A stretch of DNA of 64,000 nucleotides from contig CM114271.1 in NCBI GenBank assembly GCA_050084515.1, positions 248,001-312,000 on the forward strand, given 5' to 3'. Of this stretch, positions 59,801 through 64,000 are shown piece after piece; the stretch's first letter is position 1; every line of letters begins with the position of its first letter. A program made the translations under genes and the position numbers. Source of the stretch: Blasia pusilla (Eukaryota; Marchantiophyta; Marchantiopsida; Blasiales). The notes under the pieces are model-generated. The model saw nothing but the letters and a program-made list of their open reading frames with translations, was not told the origin of the DNA and searched no databases.

Positions 59801-62282
59801 GAAATGAGGACTTCTCCAAGCAAGTAAATTGTGCTCTCAAGCACCTCCACTACAACAAGCCTTCATTTCAGAGTGACAAAACACATCCAAAAAAATCAAA
59901 CAGTTATATATTGCAAACCCTAGAATTGAGGCTCACTAACCTTGTCATAATCAGCCTCCAATGTTACAAGGGGTGCAAATACATTTTGGTACTGCAAGCA
60001 ACCACTCCAATAACAGTTAGAAAATTTACCAACATCATGGGTGATGATAAGTGCACCGTGAACATCAAAATCCTCCATAATCCAAGTTCTGGCCAGCCTC
60101 CCCTGTGAGCTCCATATTTTACTAGTCAATAGGTGGAAACTCTCAGCAACAGGCGTATGACTTGACCAACCTGATACGCATCTTCATACTTTAAAAGAAC
60201 CGGTGTTGGTTCATCGTCTACACCAGGCTTCTCCAAGTCCTCCAATGTGGCCTCTGGACTGCTCTTCCAAAGTTCCTCAACTTTATTAATTTGTTGAGCA
60301 CTTATTTGACGGGCTCTGAGCTGTTCTTGCTCTGAAGGAACCTGCCAGGACAGATCCAGATCAGTTTTTCATAAGATCAAGTTGGGTATAATATCTCACT
60401 CTAATGTCCATGGAAAAACTTTATTGAACCCTAACGAATCCTATTACATTCAGCAATTGTTCACTGATGTCAACCTCTTTCTAGCAGTGGCAAACATATT
60501 ACTCAGCGCTTCACGACATCACAATATCACTACTGATTTAAGCCAGGCTCGAAATGTAAGGCTATACTCCACTAGAATAGCCCCACCTAGTCCCCATTCA
60601 ATAGCATACTCGAAAGAAATTAAAATCCAGTCTTCCAAGGCAAAAAATTGTAAAGATGACATCCTGTTAAAGCTAGACCAGCAAATCATCGCATATGGCA
60701 TATTCTCAACACTGAAAGTTGCATCTGCTCTGCCTCAATTGGTGCCACGGTACTTACTTTGACTAGCCATTCTAAGAAGCATCGATCGTCAATCAGGGGT
60801 AGCCATGAACTTAAGTCCCAATTCATGTCCTTCAGTCCATTTACACTCAAGCACGGTTCTCGGCATAACAGCACCACAACACTTTCAGACTTGGCAGGGA
60901 TAAACCCCAACAAGAACACATTTCGACAGCCACAATTATAACACTCTAATATCGTTTCTCCCAGAGGGCTATCTTTGTGAAGGCACACCTCCTTATGCTT
61001 AGCACGAACCTGCAAGATACATAGGAACATTTACTTCACAGCCCACACGAACTAACTAACCCGACTCCACATGAAATTTGCAAATAACTAACCTTAGCAA
61101 GGTCCTATTACTAGAGCCCATGCGGAGCATATAGAGGAAATGCATTCGAATATAGTCATGCCGTGCAAGAAGCCATTAAATCCACACGGAGCCGTCCTAA
61201 GGTCTAAAGTCAATTGTAAACCCAATCTAGAATGCTCGTCCGAAAATATTCCTGTGAAAGTTTTGCCTCAGAAACAAGAATACTCGGAAGCTGATACCTA
61301 GCATTCCTAATTTACATCCAAGACTTAAACCTCAAGTAGTTCACCCGTTCAAAATTTTAGTACCTACGAGAAATAATTGGGGATAAACCTAAGCTTCGCA
61401 TCACATGCAAGGACAGGTCACAGTATTTTGGTCACTAGAATCAGCTCACTTAACTCAGCCCAATGGCCCGCTTGAAGGTAAGCTGGACCAAGAACGGCCG
61501 ATCTATGTCGAACCAGGCGCAAAAACTTGGGCAAGACTATCCGGACGTGCAAAGTGGGTAAACTCCGGCAGGCGTGAAGGAAGAAATGTAGTATTTTCTA
61601 CGGGTAATGGTGAGGCTCGGGGCGCTATCAGAGGAACCAGACAGAAACTGCAACAAAATGGACAAACTCAAAACCTAAAACCCTAAATGCAAAAGAAGAA
61701 CATAACCATAGGAGATGCACCAAAGTGTCAAACCATCCGAAAAGCTCTTGCAAACACAATAGGTTAGCCACGGGCCGATGGACGTACCAAATGGTTCACA
61801 ATATGGGAGCCTGATGTATTTCCACGTGAATTACAAAACCATTTCCTGCACGAGGGAACGTTGCACCGGACTATGCACGCTGGATTATGAATCCCACAAT
61901 ATTTACAGGCATGCTCCGGAAGATCCCTCTTAGAAAAGTCATGAATATCGTCGTCGCCTGGATCATCAAAACTCAACTCGCATATCCCCGACGTTAAGCC
62001 TCCAACTGTAGTCTGGCTACTCGGCTTCGATTCCACCACCACATCCCCTACCGCCTTTATTACCTCGCTTTGCCCTACTACCAAGTCCGAGTTCTCCCCC
62101 GCTACCGGGAGTACCGAGCCATCCGCCCACACAGAGGCCCTCGCTGGTTGGCTCAGCTCTGTGAACTCGGGATAATCGAAATCATCGCCCTGTGTGTTAA
62201 ACTCTAGAAAAGTGTACGCATCATCGTGCGCCTGCGTTGCTGCATCATACAAATTGTGCGCTGCTGCTGCCTGCGTCGCCAT
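50894..62282 (-). CDS. UPF1: UPF1 RNA helicase, central nonsense-mediated decay factor (29 coding exons, intact)
   Basis: ATP-dependent 5'-3' RNA helicase that drives nonsense-mediated mRNA decay with UPF2, UPF3 and SMG proteins in the cytoplasm. Coding exons in transcript order: 62282-61788, 61009-60758, 60341-60171, 59991-59941, 59570-59478, 58691-58596, 58420-58370, 58085-57967, 57622-57514, 57344-57222, 56879-56808, 56629-56558, 56227-56161, 55956-55814, 55630-55559, 55305-55177, 54712-54557, 54466-54353, 54250-54152, 53960-53883, 53777-53643, 53375-53301, 53023-52873, 52713-52334, 52149-52090, 51908-51837, 51654-51523, 51388-51272, 51013-50894. All 28 introns are GT-AG and 25 are phase 0. 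The sum is 3804 nt, 1267 residues plus TAA. The Cys/His-rich UPF2-binding domain spans about 120-275 (Cys126, Cys129 onward). Walker A GPPGTGKT is at 496-503, DESTQ at 642-646, GDHCQLGP at 667, QYRMHP at 707, [10 protein letters not shown] at 832 and LTRAR at 869. The tail (925-1267) is rich in SQ/TQ, as expected for SMG1/PIKK-type phosphorylation, and ends HYNG. The start is the first ATG after an in-frame TGA (62370-62372). Confidence 0.97.
61668..61687 (-). promoter_or_regulatory. Telo-box in UPF1 intron 1
   Basis: The plus strand reads AAAACCTAAAACCCTAAATG, containing AAACCCTAA. Telo-boxes near transcription starts are frequent in plant housekeeping and translation-related genes. Here it lies about 100 bp upstream of exon 1's splice donor on the map, inside the 778-bp first intron. 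Confidence 0.5.
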
Positions 62283-62378
62283 CTCCCCGTCCCTGTCTTT
62301 CCTCGCCTTCGCATCCGTTCTTGTCACCTCTCCTTCAAATCTATGGCTATGGCTTCGAGAGCTTCCCACTCAGTCCCC

Positions 62379-62531
62379 CTACCACCCCCCTCCCTTCCCC
62401 GCAACCACGAAGGCTTTCCGCTGCTTTCCCTCCTCCTCTCTTCCTCCTCCTGTCTTGCCTTCCTCCGGCCTAACCTCGGGTCGTAACCTCAACTTGCTTC
62501 TCGCCCCACCGCTCACTCGTCTACTCATCAT
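62379..62531 (-). other. Upstream ORF in the UPF1 5' leader (50 codons)
   Basis: ATGATGAGTAGACGAGTGAG starts at 62531 and stays open for 50 codons, to TAG at 62379-62381, about 100 nt before the UPF1 start. The peptide is rich in Gly, Arg and Glu. Whether it lies in the mRNA depends on the unknown transcription start. If it does, it would reduce translation or make the mRNA a decay target. Confidence 0.45.
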
Positions 62532-62544
62532 CCACCGCCTCTGG

Positions 62545-62592
62545 TCAGCGACCTACGGACACTTCAAATAAGACTAGTCCTTCGTTCGCCAT
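62545..62592 (-). other. Short upstream ORF in the UPF1 5' leader (15 codons)
   Basis: ATGGCGAACGAAGG starts at 62592 and ends at TGA 62545-62547. The ATG is followed by G, a reasonable initiation context. It lies upstream of the longer uORF and does not overlap it. Confidence 0.4.
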
Positions 62593-62599
62593 TAAAGCC

Positions 62600-64000
62600 T
62601 AGCTCGGATCGTAATCGCGGATTGGGCCGGCCGCTTTGTCATTCGTTTGTTCTCTCTCTCACGTTTGCTTACCGACGGCGGCCTCAAACAAACAAAACGT
62701 GGAAGGTTTCTTTCGGGTAACAGGTCTATGCCAAATACTCCGACAAAACACGCTGGAGTCATACGAACAAATCTACCAATCTATTTCTTTGTGTTCCGTC
62801 CCGCTCTCACACGTGTCTGTTCAAAATATACATTGTGACCTTGAGTGTCACATTTCGGTGATAAAAATCGATCGGTTATTCGCAGAGGGAGCACAGCATA
62901 CAAATACATGTATACTATTAAAAAATCACATTGAAGCTTCTTTACTATTGGATGGAGATCCTCTTGGGAAGTGGATTTGTTAGATTTATTGTCATATTTT
63001 ATTGCATGTGTTTGTATATGCATGAAATTAACACTATAATTAAAAAAGTATGGAGTTAGAGAAACCCTCTTCAAATTGTTGACATATGTCCTTTCAGAAC
63101 TCCTCCCTTGTCGACATATGTCCGATTTAAGAGAAACAAACTAAATTCACATGGCAAGGATTTAATAGATGTCTAGAGTGTCTTTCCCCTCACCCCACTA
63201 GAGCGATCGTAGAGGTAAAAGATGCTAAGAAATCTTCACCTTCACATATGGCGGGCATTATGCATGTCTTGTGATTCCTTAGTTGTGTCGACATGCATGT
63301 ATACCTGTCATATTTATCTATTTATTTATATAAATAACGGAAGCAATCCACACCTTAGCTAACATGTATGTGAGCATTTTTTCATCCACAAATGTATTCA
63401 AATAATTTTGTGAGGTGTCTCAAGAAGGGCTAGGCAATTGCAAGAACTTACCTAGGTTAAGATCACTATCACTTTATACATATGCATAGCACGAGCATTC
63501 TTACTAGTATCCAAAAAAATTGTTTCTACTTCGTCATAGTTTGTTGGGTCATAAGGCAAGGATGGAAACCAAGAATGGCAAGGGAAAAATCCAACACCAT
63601 GCACAAGAGAAGAAATTTCCAAAGTGGAGAATGGAAATCATTTTTTGAGAGGCCATTTTCACACTAATGTTTTTTATTACTATTTTTGGTGTTTTTTGGC
63701 CCTTTTGTTGGTAAGACTTACTAGACAACCTTTCTCATTAATATTTCCTATCAAAAATAGATGAGAGGTGTTTGGACACATTATTTCAATTCTAAATATT
63801 ATTAAGCACGTGAACATTTCCATTTTGATATTTTATGTGCTTTCATCCAATGAAAATATAACATGTGTGTAGCCTTTTGATACATTTCTCTATTTGAGAG
63901 TGTAACATGCGAGAAGCATACGAAAATAACAACAAAGATATTAGTCAACATGCTATGAAAATTCTACAAAAAAATTTATCCATATGTTTAAGTACACCTT
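62600..64000. other. UPF1 upstream region and AT-rich flank, no gene recognised
   Basis: The first few hundred bases should contain the UPF1 promoter; no canonical TATA box stands out. A GAGAGAGAGAA tract on the minus strand (near 62650) resembles GA-rich plant core promoters. The remainder is AT-rich with a repeated GACATATGTCC word near 63081 and 63110 and no coding signal. Confidence 0.5.

Noticed and set aside
62283-62369. UPF1 N-terminal extension of 29 codons beginning at 62369
   Set aside because: The first codon there is GTG, not ATG, and the preceding in-frame codon is TGA. The first ATG in frame is at 62282, and the protein then starts like other plant UPF1 proteins.

Overview
The window is nuclear DNA of a land plant, dominated by retrotransposons. 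It carries one complete, intact, intron-rich gene: the RNA helicase UPF1, on the minus strand at 50.9-62.3 kb. I assembled it exon by exon. It has 29 coding exons and encodes 1267 residues, and its Ser-Gln/Thr-Gln-rich C-terminal tail is of the plant type. Its short introns and the retroelement families point to a seed-free plant (bryophyte, lycophyte or fern), but this placement is an inference and a gymnosperm is not excluded.

Layout. 1-9.9 kb: AT-rich or unrecognised DNA with small tandem repeats, an LTR-like promoter block (6.2-6.7 kb) and a compact hairpin (9.75-9.83 kb). 10.2-12.1 kb: the 3' end of a Ty3/gypsy element (element 0), broken at a junction with a zinc-finger and reverse-transcriptase fragment of non-LTR type (12.1-13.3 kb). 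14.35-14.62 kb: a templated-insertion scar. 17.0-17.9 kb: a GC-rich degenerate repeat island. 18.8-37.8 kb: an old gypsy element (element 1) with a younger relative (element 2, 20,985-31,317) inserted in its integrase gene and flanked by an exact 4-bp target duplication. 38.3-39.6 kb: a Ty1/copia remnant with a gag fragment, primer-binding site and LTR. 40.6-44.6 kb: a third, decayed gypsy copy (element 3). 46.2-46.35 kb: a cluster of short perfect hairpins. 50.9-62.3 kb: UPF1. 62.6-64 kb: AT-rich flank.

The gypsy family is the most unusual system here. All copies read on the minus strand. The best copy has the order gag - CCHC zinc knuckles - aspartic protease - C5 cytosine DNA methyltransferase - reverse transcriptase - RNase H - DDE integrase - PHD finger. 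The methyltransferase keeps motif I, the catalytic Pro-Cys, the Glu-Asn-Val motif and the C-terminal motifs, but has stops and a frameshift. The termini are not ordinary LTRs. Reading along the element, they are B - internal - A'-B-A, with A about 128 bp and B about 511 bp. This resembles the split direct repeats of tyrosine-recombinase (PAT/DIRS-type) elements, yet this element encodes a DDE integrase and makes a target-site duplication. Three copies share the A-B-A' arrangement.

No tRNA gene, CRISPR array or second intact host gene was recognised.
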